A stretch of 64,000 nucleotides of DNA from Chloranthus sessilifolius. Its lineage: Eukaryota > Streptophyta > Magnoliopsida > Chloranthales > Chloranthaceae. How positions within the stretch are numbered: position 1 is the first letter of the stretch; every line of letters begins with the position of its first letter. The DNA is taken from assembly GCA_021018995.1 (NCBI GenBank), contig CM037587.1, positions 67,289,604 through 67,353,603 on the forward strand, read 5' to 3'. The notes beneath the pieces were generated by a model. The model had not been told where the DNA came from. It was given only the letters and a program-made list of their open reading frames with translations, and searched no databases. The position numbers and the translations under genes are program-made. Of the stretch, positions 1 to 15,887 are shown in pieces.

Positions 1-1442
1 GGGTAGGGGCTTCGGTTATCGATTGGAAGGTATTAGGCACTCAATCAACCCACTTAATGTGGTCTCTACAAATGGCCAGAATAATAATAATGTAAAAGAA
101 ATAAAAAAGGATTCCTCTTGCCCGAATGGGTCTTAAATCCTATTTGTACCCTTTCGTTCCTACCGAAAATTTGACAACGTAACGGCACAAATGGGAGGAT
201 GGAGGAATAACTGAGAAGGTAGAGGAATAGAGGGGAGAGCCAGAGCTCTTGGGCCCTTGTTGCCCCACTGTGGAGCCTGACGTTGGCTTGCTTCGGTGAG
301 CTTTTGAAGGCTTGTATGATGAGAAATGGGGTTCTAACTCCTATGACTTACTAGCTAAGAGGTAGAGAGGGGAGGCTATGGGATAACGCACCTCTAACCT
401 AGAACTTATGGGTGACAAGCTAAGGTTCAAAGGGACTTTTGAAGTTCTGGAATTTGTATGGAATGGTGCACTAGAGGAGAGAGAGAAGGGATTCCTTAAT
501 CTCTTTACTGCAAATTTTTTCAAGCCTTCATAAAAGGAGGGGTGCCTCTCTATTTATAGGAAGAAGAGAGGTTAGGAGGGTGCTTTGAAGCTAATTGGGA
601 TTAGCAATTAGGTAATGGGCCAACTAAGCTTTCCTAGGGTTCTTGGAGCCTTGAAAAATGTGAGAAGGTATTCCAATGGTAGATGATAGGGTGGGGCATT
701 AAATCACCTAAGGGGTTGCACATAGGTAGTAAATTGGTGCAATAGAACTAGCAAAACACACTCGAAAGATTAAGGTGGTCAATAAGTCAAACCCCAATCT
801 CAAAATTCAAGGCAAAAATATACAGTTACTGTTCATATGCCTGGCGCAACTAATATACATAGTAAAATAGTGCAAGAACAGTGCTTGGAGGTTGGCTGCC
901 CGCGGGGGGACCCACCTTAATGCTGGCGTAACTATTAGTTACACCAAACCTACTTATAATTGGCACAACTATTAGTTACACCAAACCTACTTATAACTGG
1001 CGCAACTATTAGTTGCGCCAAATCCCTAAGGGGGTTTGCATTAAATTACATTTTTGCCCTTCGGATTTGGAATGCGATATCTTTGTGTGCACAGCTCCGA
1101 TTGGGGTGGTTCTTGGCCCGTTGGAAAGCTGATGACTTCTACTTTTCAATGGTATGAGATTTGATTGTAATAGGAGGTCACAGCTAGTCCCAGTGTATGA
1201 CTCTTTATCCATTGTTTGGGAAAGCTAGATTTAAGTCCGGGATGGGTTCTAAGGGTCGGGATCGGTTTCTCAGGGTTGGGATCGATTCTTAAGGAATCTA
1301 GGGTGATTCCTAAGGGTTTGGAATAGCTCCTAAGGTCTTGGAAGGGTTTCTAAGGGTTTAATACATGCCATCAAAAGCTCAGAGATGCGCCCCTCTCGAA
1401 ATGTGTTTCGATCGAGCCTTTGGCCAAATTCGGGTGTCTACA
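1..1442 (-). mobile_element. Family-A LTR, partial (cut by window start)
   Basis: Reads in reverse as a Ty3/gypsy LTR that starts TGTAGACACC at 1442 and runs off the window. It matches the other family-A LTRs here (6325-7914, 15888-17496, 30747-32484, 46319-47653), sharing the block that says 'cggttatcgat' near one end and the 'gcccgatcgaaa'-like block near the other. It holds a cluster of short palindromes at 839-1021. The flank after 1442 begins gtatccccactt, which could be a reversed polypurine tract or simply host DNA; the other end is needed to decide whether it is a solo LTR. Confidence 0.85.
839..1021. repeat. Cluster of TGGCGCAACTA palindromes (LTR copy 1)
   Basis: Three near-complete copies and one half copy of a palindrome with arms TGGCGCAACTA and TAGTTGCGCCA around a single central base. 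The last copy, near 994-1018, is perfect. Others have C-to-T type changes in the arms. The same motif recurs in LTR copies 2 and 3 and in the leader of the full-length element. Confidence 0.85.
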
Positions 1443-3175
1443 GTATCCCCACTTATTCACCTAACGTAAGCCACTTATTGCATTCGTTAGAATGAATTAT
1501 TGCATATGATATAAAAAGTTTTCGTATGCATTGCAATTATGTATGTATATAAATTAAGTCTTCCAAGTCGAAACTTAAAGGGAAAATAATTTTTGATGCA
1601 CCATATATGAACTACTATTAAATGTAAATAAATTGTTTAACTTAAAAATAGTCACATTATACCCAACTTTATGCTTCAATATTAAATAATGAATTAGTTA
1701 AACAAACTTGGTTAAATATGTTTGTAGAAATAAAAATATTTGGAGCTTGTAAACATATAAAATTTATCATCGAAGATTTTTAGATGATACCTAATGGTGT
1801 TTGACACATAGATGTATCAAAGTTTTGACCCAAAGCAAGTCAGCCTGTAGTGATTGGACCAGACCAAGGCTTGATGGCCTTGCCGCGACAAGATATAGGC
1901 TGGCCGCGGCAAGCAGCTTGCCGCAGCAAGCATCTTAGGTTGCTGGGACAACCACACAGAATTTAAGTGGGGCCGAAACCCCCATTTTTCTATTTCTCTC
2001 CTATTCTGTTGTGGGGTCTCACTATGTGAAAATGGAGGAAAAGCAACATCACCGTTTTAAGAAACACCAGGGCTTTAAGCCATTGTAGATAAAACAATGA
2101 CCCAAATCAGAAGCAAATTTAAATGCAGCGGCCCTCTAAAATGTAAGTATTGGAACTGAGGGGGTTCGAACCCGTGACCTTAGTTTTTAAAACGCCTTCT
2201 TTCTGAACAAAATTTTGTACAGGCATAAAAAATATAAACCAAATTCAGCACGCGAGGGAGCTCGAAAATTCCCTCTTCTTTTGAACACGCGCGGGAGCCC
2301 TAAACGTCTTCTTCCTCTTCTTTTGAGGCCAAATCTTAAACCCTAAACCAGCAAACTCACTGTTCTTCATCTTCTTTTTCCCATCAAAATAAAAAATGAT
2401 TTCTTCCCCGTATAACCCCGTTCGAAGATCGTTTCTAAATTTCCCCTTGAGTCTGGCAATATATCTCCCATGCTAGCTTTCTCATTTCACAATATACCTC
2501 TCATTATATTGGTATTTCTCAATTTTTAAGCTTTTGGTTTCAGATCTGCACAAGGCAATAACAAAGGCCCTATTAAGAACTCTGGGAACAAAGGCAAGCA
2601 CCCATATAACCCTCACTCTCTGTCTCTCTCTCTTTGTACTTCTTATTCACTAGAAAAAAATATGATTTTTGTGGTTTGATTGAGATCTTTTAGGTTTTTG
2701 TTGATGCACGATTTTGATAAATTTTTTATTTCAATCTAATGGTTTAGAAAATAATATGTACACATTTAAAGCACCGAAAGAGCTTAAAGATACAAAGCAT
2801 AATGGATTACTCCAAATCAAATACATATTTCTATAATAATAACAGTATAAATACATATATTAATATCGAAGATGTGGTCCTCCACATCTCTCTCTCTGTA
2901 ATTCTAATTTTCCTTCATTCATTTGTAAAGATAAAGTCAATATAATATCCAAGGCAACACCTTTTCATTGGCTGTTGGATAACTCCAAGTTGAGGAACGG
3001 ACCACCCTCTTTGCTTCTGCTACTAATCTAAATACAAGTGGCCACCAGTTTTCTTTCATTCTGGGGACTTAGATTAGAACAGATATTTTTCTTTTTTTGG
3101 AAATTTTTTCACAATGGCTATTTGGGATTCTTGTTTACTTTGAAATATACTTAACTAAATATATGTGTATGAGGT
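1443..3175. other. Unassigned sequence; palindrome and possible gene-start remnant
   Basis: AT-rich, with no convincing long ORF. At 1906-1924 there is a perfect palindrome with arms GCGGCAAGC and GCTTGCCGC around one base, inside a run of GCCGCGGCAAG-like words, possibly from another LTR. At 2161-2180 a GGTTCGAACCC block resembles a tRNA B box and may mark a SINE remnant on the minus strand. At 2340-2480 an AAACCCTAAACC-type leader precedes an ATG at 2396, followed by an intron-like stretch ending in ttggtttcag near 2543. That looks like the 5' end of a captured plant gene, which I could not identify. Confidence 0.3.
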
Positions 3176-5195
<2,020 letters not shown>

Positions 5196-5507
5196 AGGGA
5201 ACTTGCTTGTTCTGCTTGAACACAGTCATCACCATTGCTAACATGGTTTAGCTGCTTGGAGTTGGAGACAATACCATCAGCACGTGGACTGCCATCAATC
5301 TACCCTACGTTTCCAATGCTATTTTTACTTGCATGAGTCTTAGCTTTTACAACATCTTCGGTATCTTCTACACTATGAGGATGAGGAGCACCCAGAATGG
5401 GCTCCAAGAAGGTAGTCCATATCCTCATCACTTTATCCACCGGTTTCGTGGTTGCGCAAACCTCTTGACATGAATATTTTATAACCTGGTATAGATCATC
5501 ATGAGTG
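5196..5507 (-). pseudogene. SIN3-like co-repressor fragment
   Basis: The minus-strand translation contains [43 protein letters not shown] and, after an in-frame stop, DGIVSNSKQLNHVSNGDD. This order and spacing match the middle of plant paired-amphipathic-helix SIN3 proteins, nuclear scaffolds of histone-deacetylase complexes. A full SIN3 is over 1,300 residues, so this is roughly 100 residues from one or two exons. The stop after NVG sits where the family has an acidic residue. The frame stays open upstream to 5779, but those residues do not look like SIN3. It is a broken captured fragment with no sign of expression. Confidence 0.8.
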
Positions 5508-6324
5508 TACATAACACACAAACCAAGAATAGAGATGGAACAAGTAGATATTGTACCTTTATGATAGCATCCAAGTACACATAATTTGATAAGGTTTTGA
5601 TTAACAAAAAAGGGTGAGAAGAATGAAAGGTGGACAAAAGCAAAATATTGCACCCTTTCACATTTTTCAAAAGGGATACCACTTATGCAGGGACCACATT
5701 TCCTATCTCCATACAAGCACTTTGATAGCATAGCTGATCCATTGTAGGATGGCATAAAAGGCCAACCACATGCCCACATTTAAGTGGCCACATGACTGAA
5801 ATTCATGAGGATGACAATCTCCTGAATATAGTTCTATATAGGAAGCTAACCTCGATCATTAAATCCATTTAAATTTTGGGGATTTTGACTCCTAATAGAA
5901 TGGAGTTGCCGGTGATAGAATTTGCTCTATTATATCCTTATTTGCAGTAACTTTAGGACCTAAGTTTTAGGAACTAGAACCTAGGAGATAACAACTATTA
6001 AAGTTAGCTTCATTATTTGTTATTACTATTTAGAGTCCATGTGTAGTTTGTAGATAGATGCCTTAATTAGAATCGATTTTTTTTCCTTTATGTTTATTAT
6101 TGCAGGACAACATTTAATATATAGCATGATTTTTGAGAGATTTCTGTTGAGAAAATTTGGGAAAGTTAGAGTCTTAACTCTGCTCTTGCTGCTAGTGAGT
6201 ATTGAGTATTTTGATCCTCTATAACTGCTAAACTTGTTCAAACTTGGTGCTGATCTGGAGGACTTTTGAGACCTGATTGCTGTTGTTGTACTCAAGTTTT
6301 TTCAGGTTAAATTACCGTGGCTAT
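5508..6324. other. Unassigned sequence left of the solo LTR
   Basis: Contains minus-strand open frames (to 5779 and 6026-6295) with no recognised domain. The latter is Ser/Lys-rich. The sequence is interrupted at 6325 by the solo LTR and continues at 7915. Confidence 0.35.
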
Positions 6325-6747
6325 TGTAGACACCAAAATTTGGCCCAAGGCCCGATCGAAATACCTTTCGAGAGAGGTGCACTTTCGAGCTTTTGATGGC
6401 ATGCATGGAACCTTTAGGAATCACCTTAGAACCACTAAGAACCCTTCCAAACCCTTAGGAACCACCTTAGATCCCTTAGGAACCCACCCCAAACCTTTAG
6501 AAATCAATCCCAACCCTTAGAACCCTTCTTGAACTTAAACCTAATCTTATCAAGCAATGGATGAGGAAGGGTACATAGGGACTAGCTACAGCTTTCTACT
6601 ATGATCAAACCTTATATCATTGAAAAGTAGAAGTCGTCATCTTTCCAACGGTCAAAGAATCGCCCCAATCGGAGGTATACATCAAAAGATATGGCAAACC
6701 GAGCCCGGAGGGCAGAAATTTCATGTGGGCCCCCTAGCGATTTGGTG

Positions 6748-6942
6748 CAACTAATAGTTACACTAGTTATAATTTAGCCTAGCACAACTATTAGTTGCAC
6801 CAGGTCAATTCTCCCAGATTTTAAGCCTGGTGCAACTAATAGTTGCGCCAAGGTTAAAGGTGGGGCCCACCCTCGCGAACCAACTTTCAGGCACTGTTTT
6901 ATTGTACATTTGCCTAGCACAACTATTAGTTGCGCCAGACAT
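6748..6942. repeat. Palindrome cluster upstream of LTR TATA box (LTR copy 2)
   Basis: Four copies of the TGGCGCAACTA/TAGTTGCGCCA palindrome, some with one or two base changes, lie about 250-450 bp upstream of the LTR TATA box. The position in U3 suggests a regulatory role, but that is inference. Confidence 0.85.
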
Positions 6943-7191
6943 ATGAACAGTAACTTTCAGATTTTGTCTTGAAAGTCATGATTAGGGTTTGACTTGTTGA
7001 CCACCTTGATCCTTGGGTTGTGTTTTTCTAGTTCTGTTGCACTCATTCACTACCTATTTGCAACCCTTTAAGTGGCTTAAGGCCTCACCCCATCATTCAA
7101 CGCTCCAAAAACTCTAGGAATCCTTAGATTTGAGATTACCTAATAGCTAACCCCAATTAGTACTTAAGTGGTCTCCTAATCCACCCTTTTC

Positions 7192-7200
7192 CTATAAATA
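7192..7200 (+). promoter_or_regulatory. Likely LTR TATA box
   Basis: CTATAAATA in the solo LTR, followed within 30-40 bases by a C/T-rich start region. A similar CTATTTATAG occurs in the reversed copies at 551-560 and 16609-16618, so it is conserved in the family. Confidence 0.65.
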
Positions 7201-7914
7201 GAGACCTCTACCCCTTTATTTAGGGGTTGAGAAATTTGCTTAAAAGAGAAAGAGCTCAAAGTGAGAAGTTCTTCCTCCCTTTTGTGTACCATTTTCACCC
7301 AAATTCTAAAATCTCCCAACCTCATTTCAAGCTTGTTCTTGCATCCAAAACCCTTAGCCTAGGTGTGTGTGATCCCCTAGCCTCCCTTCCCTACTTCTTA
7401 GCTTCAAGCCTTAGGAGTTAGAACCCCATTTTCCACCATACAAGGCCTTCAAAAGCTCATCAAAGAAAGGCTCTCCTACTGTGCTACAAGGGCCTGAGGG
7501 CTCCGGCTCTCCCCTTTCTTCTCCTATCTCTTTCTAGCTCCCTCCATCCTCCCATTTGTGTCGTTACCCCGCCGACTTTTCGGTAGGAATGGAGGGGCAT
7601 AAATAGGATTCTAACCCCTTTTAGGCAAGAGGAAGCTATTTTTCTTTCTTTTGCTTCATTTTATTTTTGGCCATAAGTAGAGACCGCATTAAGCGGGTTG
7701 ATCGGGTGCCTAACACCTTCCTGATCGATAACCGAAGCCCCTACCCGAGAGCCTTTGGTGTAGACCGAATTCAGAGTCATGTTTTTAGCACTTCGGTGCT
7801 CCTAAAAATGAACTAGGTTTCCCGAAACACCGAAAGCTCCGGGTGGCGACTCTATATCTTTTGCAAGCAAGCACATCACCGCGACGGGATCGTCACAAAT
7901 CCCACGATTGCACA

Positions 7915-9556
7915 GCTGTTTTTTGTGCTTGTGGCTGATGACTGAGGTATATTCTGACTTAAATCCCTTGGAGATCATTAGCATTATTGCAGAATTATTT
8001 TTGGATTCAGATTTGTGGTGTTGTACTGATTTGATTTTTGGGGCTGAGCTGTAGGAATTATAACATGCAGATAACATTGTTATGCATAGAAAATCTGCAA
8101 TCTAATTAAGAGACTGTTTCGCTGTGTTGTGAGAAATAGGAGCTTTTATTGACCAACCTTGCTTTTGGGTTGGCCATCTCCATTTGCTTAAATCCTTTGT
8201 AACTACTAAATTTGTTCTTGAATTTAGGCAGTAATACCATCATTCATTACAACCATTCAAAGAGGCAAATACCATATAAAGCTTGGGTTCCTCCAAGCTC
8301 CAATAGATCATCCACAAGGGGCCATGGGATAGTGTTTAAAAGAAGAAAGAAAATATAGAGAGAGAGAGGGAAATCATTTAGAGGGTTTGTTGAAAAAATG
8401 AATGGAGACTAAGAGAGTCTAAGCCATCACATGCCACTAATCCATTTTAGGAGCCATTTCACACCATCAATTTCGTGGGCAATCTGATGCCCTTACATTA
8501 AGCCATCTTAAATTTCATTAATTCCCCCACTCATAACTATCCATATATATCACTTGCTCCACACCAATAATATAATACCCTTATTTTTATCACACACCAA
8601 TAATCAAATACCATTAAATCACCAATAATCTAACCGCTCACACATTTACCATGAAGCACATGTCTAGGTCATTAAAAGTGACGTCCTAACATCCTTGATC
8701 TTCCCACTATATGATTTCAAAGGCTCTATATTTAACGGTTGTAGTGGCACCACCAAAATCTGTGTCCCCATTATCACTTAATGGGCTGTTGGTAGTCTTC
8801 ATAAGGTGTTCTAGCTCTCTCATAAGGAATGAATAGGATGCTTGTTGGAACAGCCTCCACTGATTTTGGTAAGATAGTGGGGCTGACATATTTCTTCGCG
8901 ATGTGCAATATAAATAAGGCGATGTTCGAGTAGAACACTTGGCTCGCTATCACTCGTTGCTTGTTACCACTCGCGGATTCTAGGATTTTTAGATTAGAGT
9001 ACCATGGAGTAAAAGAGTTTTAGATTGATGGTGGAGTAAGATGCTGGTTTCATTCGTATAAGAGAATATTCATTCTGGCTTCTCATTGTTTATTGTCGCG
9101 TCCTGCTGCTTGGCCATCATCGTGACTTGGACAGGGTCGAGTTCACCAAATATTCTCAAAGCAGTCCCCCAGTTGCTTGGGGGGTCTTAAGTGTCCTCCA
9201 TAGTTTTTGCTAGCTCGTTGGAGCCATAGAATTGTCTCAGGCTCCTCCTTAGAGAAACAACCTCCCTTGCTGAGCTGGTCTAAACCTCTCTTGAGTTGCA
9301 CCTGGATTCCACCTCGGCAACCTATGTTTCAGATCTTCCTACGTCCTCCAACATCTGCATATCAACCTGAATGCTCAGTTAAAAATTGGCTTTACATGCC
9401 CAGCTCCTGAGTACATGAATTTTACCTTTTTAATTTTATATTATTTTGACCCAACAACAAAAGCATAAATAAAAGGCCAGGAATCAGGTTGTTGCAAGAA
9501 GACCCGAGCTAAACTACTCCTTGATCTGATGTGGCATTAAAACCTTTAATCCAATA
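7915..9556. other. Unassigned sequence
   Basis: Continuation of the DNA interrupted by the solo LTR. I see no protein I recognise; the frame at 8707-8889 (-) and the one at 9207-9410 (+) lack motifs. The stretch 8940-9400 is more GC-rich than its surroundings and may belong to another repeat. Confidence 0.35.
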
Positions 9557-9770
9557 CGGGGTTGGGGCGGTGGCCAGGACCACGCCTCAAGAAGTGGAGG
9601 TTTACAGTTCAAATCCCACCGACAAGGGGGATTCAAACTCGAGCCACTAGCAGAAATTTATCCCTACTTACTGGTATGTGTGATGTGCGGGTGTTGCACG
9701 TACTCGGGGACTTAGTCAGGTGCTCTAAGAGGTCGGATACTTTGTTATCAGAAAAAAAATTAAAATAAAG
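9557..9770 (+). mobile_element. tRNA-derived SINE-like element
   Basis: About 210 bp beginning ggggttggggcgg with an A-box-like tggccaggac and a B-box-like agttcaaatccc at 9606-9617, spaced as in an RNA polymerase III promoter. The 3' part contains ttgcacgtactcgggg and gacttagtcagg and ends in an A-rich run. The same 3' block recurs at 12402-12430, which supports a dispersed SINE family. Confidence 0.6.
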
Positions 9771-10726
9771 AACCTATAAACACAAGGACTGCTCTACCCT
9801 GTGAGCCGGGCATAATAACAAAAAATAGAGAACCTGGGATCGGGCATAGTAACAAAAATGCCCTTTGGGCAATTTTACTATTATTTTAAATTGTTTATAC
9901 AATTTTTAATATATTAAATAAAAAAGGGTACTTTACTTTCGATATATCTGCTACGCTTCCACTTAGGACTTGGCTAATATGCCCAATATTTATCCGTTTT
10001 AAATTCCTGCGTGTAACAAATCGGACCATATTTTAAATCATGGTGGAGGCCTTCCTTGATCTCACTTAAAAGTAGCTCTCTAAGTGTTTGGAGTCTATGG
10101 GAGAAACTTAGTTGAGACTGTTACAAGGCAGATTCTCTGTAATGCACCATTCTAGTGAATAGTGGTCTAGAGCTCTCATAGGTAGCCAATTATGAACCAA
10201 ACTTAAAGTTTTGTATGCAGAGAAAACTTTGCAGCTTTCTGGCATTATGTGTATTATCAATCTGGTTTTAATCTCTTAGCCATTATGAATTTGAAATCAA
10301 CGTATAGAATCATGATGCAAAAGTGAGAAGCAGAAGCTGGTCCAACCAGGTTCTTTTTCTCACTCAATTGTAGCTTCTTTACTTCTGCGGGAATCCAGAA
10401 GCAACTTTTTATCAAATGATAATTACATATCTATAATCACTTGCTAGGGCCTAGAAGAGTTTCCAGGTCCCTGTAAAGGGTTGCCAAATGCCAAATGGGG
10501 CCTTACATAATACATGTAGATTTACTGCCTTCTTGATAGTAAATCCCTGTGGATGTAATTAATAGCATTAGTTGTGGACTTGTAGTTCACTTAAATGTAG
10601 ATGTTCCAAGTAATATTTTTATTTGTATAAAAATTTTTTGTTTGTAATTTGGGCATGAATCATTCCTGAGAGGTAATATAAGCTACTCTCTCAACTTCTG
10701 TTTCTAATTTTGTTTACTTTGCAGAG
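9771..10726. other. Unassigned sequence ahead of THIC fragment
   Basis: No recognised coding segment. The last 100 bases, rich in pyrimidines and ending tttgcagag, look like the intron and acceptor that precede the THIC start codon in plant THIC genes, which carry a 5' UTR intron. Confidence 0.35.
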
Positions 10727-12445
<1,719 letters not shown>

Positions 12446-12758
12446 GCTCTACCCTTCCGCGAGTTAGTCAGTTGGGCACTTTAGGCTCGCATTCGAAGTC
12501 GTGCTCTCTCTCGTCTCACTTGTTCGATTCAAGAGATGAGTTCGTCCAATGCTCGCTTTACTCAAGTCCATCGCTCGTCCTTGCAAGAGTTCAGTGATAT
12601 CGTGTCATGCCAAATATCATTCTTAACATATAGCTGCATTACTGATAACAAAAAACATGAACAATATACAAGTATTATCTGCTTTTTCTTTTTTCCCGCA
12701 ATTAATATAAATATTGTACTCTTTTTGTAGGTCTTACGAAGCATAATTTTTTTTGCAG

Positions 12759-12812
12759 GACTATGTTGCTACAAGATGGTATAGGGCTCCGGAGCTTTGT
12801 GGGTCATTTTTT
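12759..12812 (+). pseudogene. MAP kinase (TDY type) exon fragment
   Basis: After a clean acceptor (ttttgcag) the frame reads DYVATRWYRAPELCGSFF, the activation segment and APE motif of plant group-D MAP kinases, whose activation motif is TDY (the Thr falls on the previous exon). TEY-type kinases differ here, which supports the class. Only 18 residues remain; no other kinase exon is nearby, so it is a captured fragment. Confidence 0.85.
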
Positions 12813-13147
12813 CATTTTTTATATATTCCTTTTTCAATTTCAAGCTCCTAATGTAATTATATAAAAATTCTTATGCAAGTTGCTCTCATGCATACTTTTT
12901 TTTTTCTTGAACACATGCAAACTGAGTATCATTTTATTATGAAATTTGTTGATATGACTGAATTTGTTTTTATGGCAGGAAAACTAGTCGTATGGGAGTT
13001 GGGAGCAAGCTGAAAACACACGACTCATATAAGTGGGCGGACAAATCATAAAATAAAAGTCACCTCGACAACGAGTTGAAAGGTGCTCAATCAAAGGTGT
13101 CAATCAATGAGACATTAAAATTCTATGTCATTGGGTTTATTAGCAGC

Positions 13148-13863
13148 CCGAGTCATGCTCGAATAGGGTGCTGTTGAATGTGTTCGTAGGATGTTGAATA
13201 TATTAATATAATATCTTTGAATATTTTAATGAGATGGTGTTGAATGCATTAATACGATGTTACAGAATAATTTTAGTTTTGGCTTATTATTTTTTCATTT
13301 AGTTGAATGGATTATGAATTTTTTCCCTCGTAGAGTGATATGTGATTGATACAATATTTGTAATAGGTAAAATAGCTCTAATTATAGTACAAAAAATGGA
13401 AGCTACGCATTTAAAAAATAAAATAAAAAAAACAACGATCCATAACAGTTGTTTTCATATACCACTGATTTAGGCCATGGTTTCGGAATAAAAATAATAA
13501 CCCTTTTCCCATTAGGAACAACGACTCAACATTGTTGTTATTTTGCAAAAATTATAAACAATGGTCCATAACCGTTGTTTCTTTGAGGAAATTAACAACG
13601 GCTCGTTGGCATTGTTTACATATACCACAGATTTAGACCGTGGTTTCTGAAGAAAAATAATAACTCTTTTTTCCGTTAAAACAATGGCTTAAAAACATTG
13701 TTATTTTGCAATGGATATGGACCGTGGTTTATCTGGTAAATAAACAACGATTTTGGGCCATTATTTATTAAAACCATTGTTCTATAAACAACGGCTCAAA
13801 ACCGTTGCTTATGACATTCGCAATGGTTTTTGGCTGTTATTTTTTTTCGATTTTCACGTCGTG
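13148..13863 (-). mobile_element. CACTA right terminus with sub-terminal repeats (degenerate)
   Basis: Read from 13863 leftwards it starts CACGACGTGAAAATCG, one base off CACTACGTGAAAATCG at 63392. It then carries many copies of a short repeat of the type aacaacgg...ccgttgtt in both orientations, the sub-terminal repeat array expected of CACTA elements. The whole segment is the inverted counterpart of 63392-64000. It marks the right end of the mosaic holding THIC and the MAPK fragment; I could not find the matching left end. Confidence 0.75.
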
Positions 13864-15887
13864 TCACTGTGTCCTATTCCCCTCCTGAGTTACATACACT
13901 ATATTTGAGTGCAAAACCTCCCCGATTTTGCACCAAAATTCATTGCATGTTGGAGAATCAAGCTTGGCCTAGCTCCCTCATCTCAAATTTCAGCATTTTG
14001 TTACAAATTTTGGTGCATCTTTGAGGTAAAACCCTCATTTATGCTCTTGTTATTTCTTTACAAGTTTTTGAACTATCATGCGTCCAAAGAAGGCCATGGC
14101 TTCCAAAATTACTCCCGTACACCCAAAGGCGATGGCAAAAGCGAAGGACAAAGCCCCATCTACGTCCCAAGAGCATGCCGATCCACCCATGGATCGGGAA
14201 TAACCCGTTCCATGGTGGGATGCAAAGGCCATGGAACCTGATTGGCTGATTGAGGAATCGTTACTCGTACTAACCGATCTGACCTTATGGTCATTACGAT
14301 ACCTTGAACAGGTGCATTTAGATGTCCTATTCTAGCCCATACATACACTTTTATCCCCGCCTTGTCAAATTATTTTACCAAAATTTAAAACGCATTGAGT
14401 TTTTCGGCCAATTATATACTGAAATTGATGGCTGAAAACTTTATTTTGATATGCAAGATATAGCCAAGGCTATGGATTGCAGTGAAACCTTTGATGAGAG
14501 TTTAGCTCTGCGAGTCCCTCTCTCCAAGAATATGAAATTCCATCACATCACCGCCAAGATGACTGGGGGGCAGACCGCTCTCAGTCTCTTGGTTCGACGC
14601 AACCAATTACCACAAAACATGTGGTTTTTCTATTATGTTTTTAGATATAATCTATACCCTATGCAGCATGACCACGAGCGACGTGACGCTCTATTACAAG
14701 CCTTGTTTGTTGTACATGAGACTCGTTGGGTTAATGCCCCAAAGGTCATTTGGGAGGGCATTAAGTATACCAGTATCCATCTATGTAGTAATGTAACCAC
14801 ACCCATGCCCGCATACCCTTATCCGTGCCTAATCTCTTGACTTATAGAGGATCATTAAGATGCCCTTAATAGGGAACCCTATCAAGTACCTCCTCGTGAG
14901 GAGCTACGCACCGACCATATTCGGGTGTTTACCCCGCAATATGAAAAAATGTATACCAACGGTCTCAACAGGCGATGAAAAACCGACAAGCACGACAACC
15001 ATGTGCGCCCCGACAATAGCCCCAAGCCACACCATCAGCACCAACTCAAGAAGCCCCAATTCCCTCTACTAAAGAGACCTTTACCATTGCCGACCTTGCT
15101 CGGTAAATGAGAGAAAATCATGACCAAACCCTTTAACAATTCGACAACCTCTACCAGAACAATTATATGCTTCATCAACGTGTTGACTACATTGAAGAGG
15201 CCACCACTCTTTTGATGGAACATACCTTCAAGACTGCCTCAACCCCTTACATTGGTCGAGCATGAAATTACGAGTCTGTGTACACCCGCAACGCAGCTAC
15301 TTTAGTGTAGGAGCTTGCTCAGAGGGCTGTATGACCATCCTCAGCCGGTCAGCATCAGCATAGCTCACAACCTGGTGAGTATAAAACTCACTTTTATATA
15401 GTTTTATCGTTTGTTCATATATCATGCCATAATTGTAAACGTGTTGTATGATTCCTGCACTTGATTTTTTTTGTTTAATGTATAGCCATAAATTTTTTAT
15501 ACCTCTGTATGTGTTTCTACTTTGCTTTACAATGTGACACCAGTCATATTGGACTGATTTTCCTATTGCTTCTGCCTTGTCATGTGATACACTTACAACT
15601 AATCATGTCAATGGCATGAAACACAATTAGCATTCCAACAGTGTGTCCACCATGACCTCATCTTACTTCCCCATCTTCATTTATTTTCGAGGACGAAAAT
15701 CCCTTAAGTAAGGGAGGGTGCAACAGTTGCGATATTTTAAAACAAAAATATCGGGTATGGACACGGGTCAGGTCTGGCGTGTGCCTAACACGGGACACAA
15801 GGGCCTAGTTCAATTAGTAAACTTAAACTAACTACCACGTATTAATGACTAGTATATCAGAGTTACACTAAATTTCAATTAGTATAT
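13864..15887 (+). mobile_element. 3' end of a Tekay-like chromovirus, truncated
   Basis: Contains the accessory ORF, then ttttcgaggacgaaaat and agggaggg (15684-15718), the conserved sequence and polypurine tract next to the 3' LTR in this lineage. An LTR start follows at 15719 (tgcaacag, where TGTAACAG or TGTAATAG is usual). The LTR is cut after 169 bp by family-A LTR copy 3, and the left part of the element is lost at the CACTA end at 13863. Confidence 0.7.
14078..15100 (+). pseudogene. Accessory ORF of a chromovirus fragment, broken
   Basis: Starts MRPKKAMASKITP, a basic N-terminus, then breaks with several stops. The open part (14451-14840) has DIAKAMDCSETF, LPQNMWFFYYVFRYNLYPMQ, HDHERRDALLQALF and VIWEGIKYTSIHL. 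These align block by block with the accessory ORF at 51016-52283 (LPPYMWMLDSIIKCNLYPMR, HDTERVDKVQHALY, VILEGMRYIKTKL). The fold resembles what databases call a putative plant transposon protein domain; I know of no proven function. It lies just upstream of a chromovirus-type polypurine tract, the same place as in the longer element. Confidence 0.7.

Larger units (their letters stand above)
6325..7914 (+). mobile_element. Solo family-A LTR with target duplication
   Basis: A 1,590-bp LTR starting TGTAGACACC and ending GATTGCACA. It is flanked by GCTAT (6320-6324) and GCTGT (7915-7919), a five-base target duplication with one difference. No internal sequence is attached, so it is the product of LTR-LTR recombination. 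It contains a palindrome cluster at 6748-6942, a TATA box at 7192-7200 and the 'cggtaggaatgg' to 'cgataaccgaagccc' downstream segment shared by the family. This copy defines both family-A LTR ends. Confidence 0.92.

Noticed and set aside
2648..2668. cactagaaaaaaatatga as a CACTA left end
   Set aside because: It starts CACTAG and not CACTACGT or CACTACAAA, no right end matches it, and it has no sub-terminal repeats.
5530..5779. Upstream half of the 159-codon frame as part of SIN3
   Set aside because: Only the downstream part resembles SIN3; the segment with [17 protein letters not shown] does not, so the frame is probably open by chance or includes an unidentified piece.
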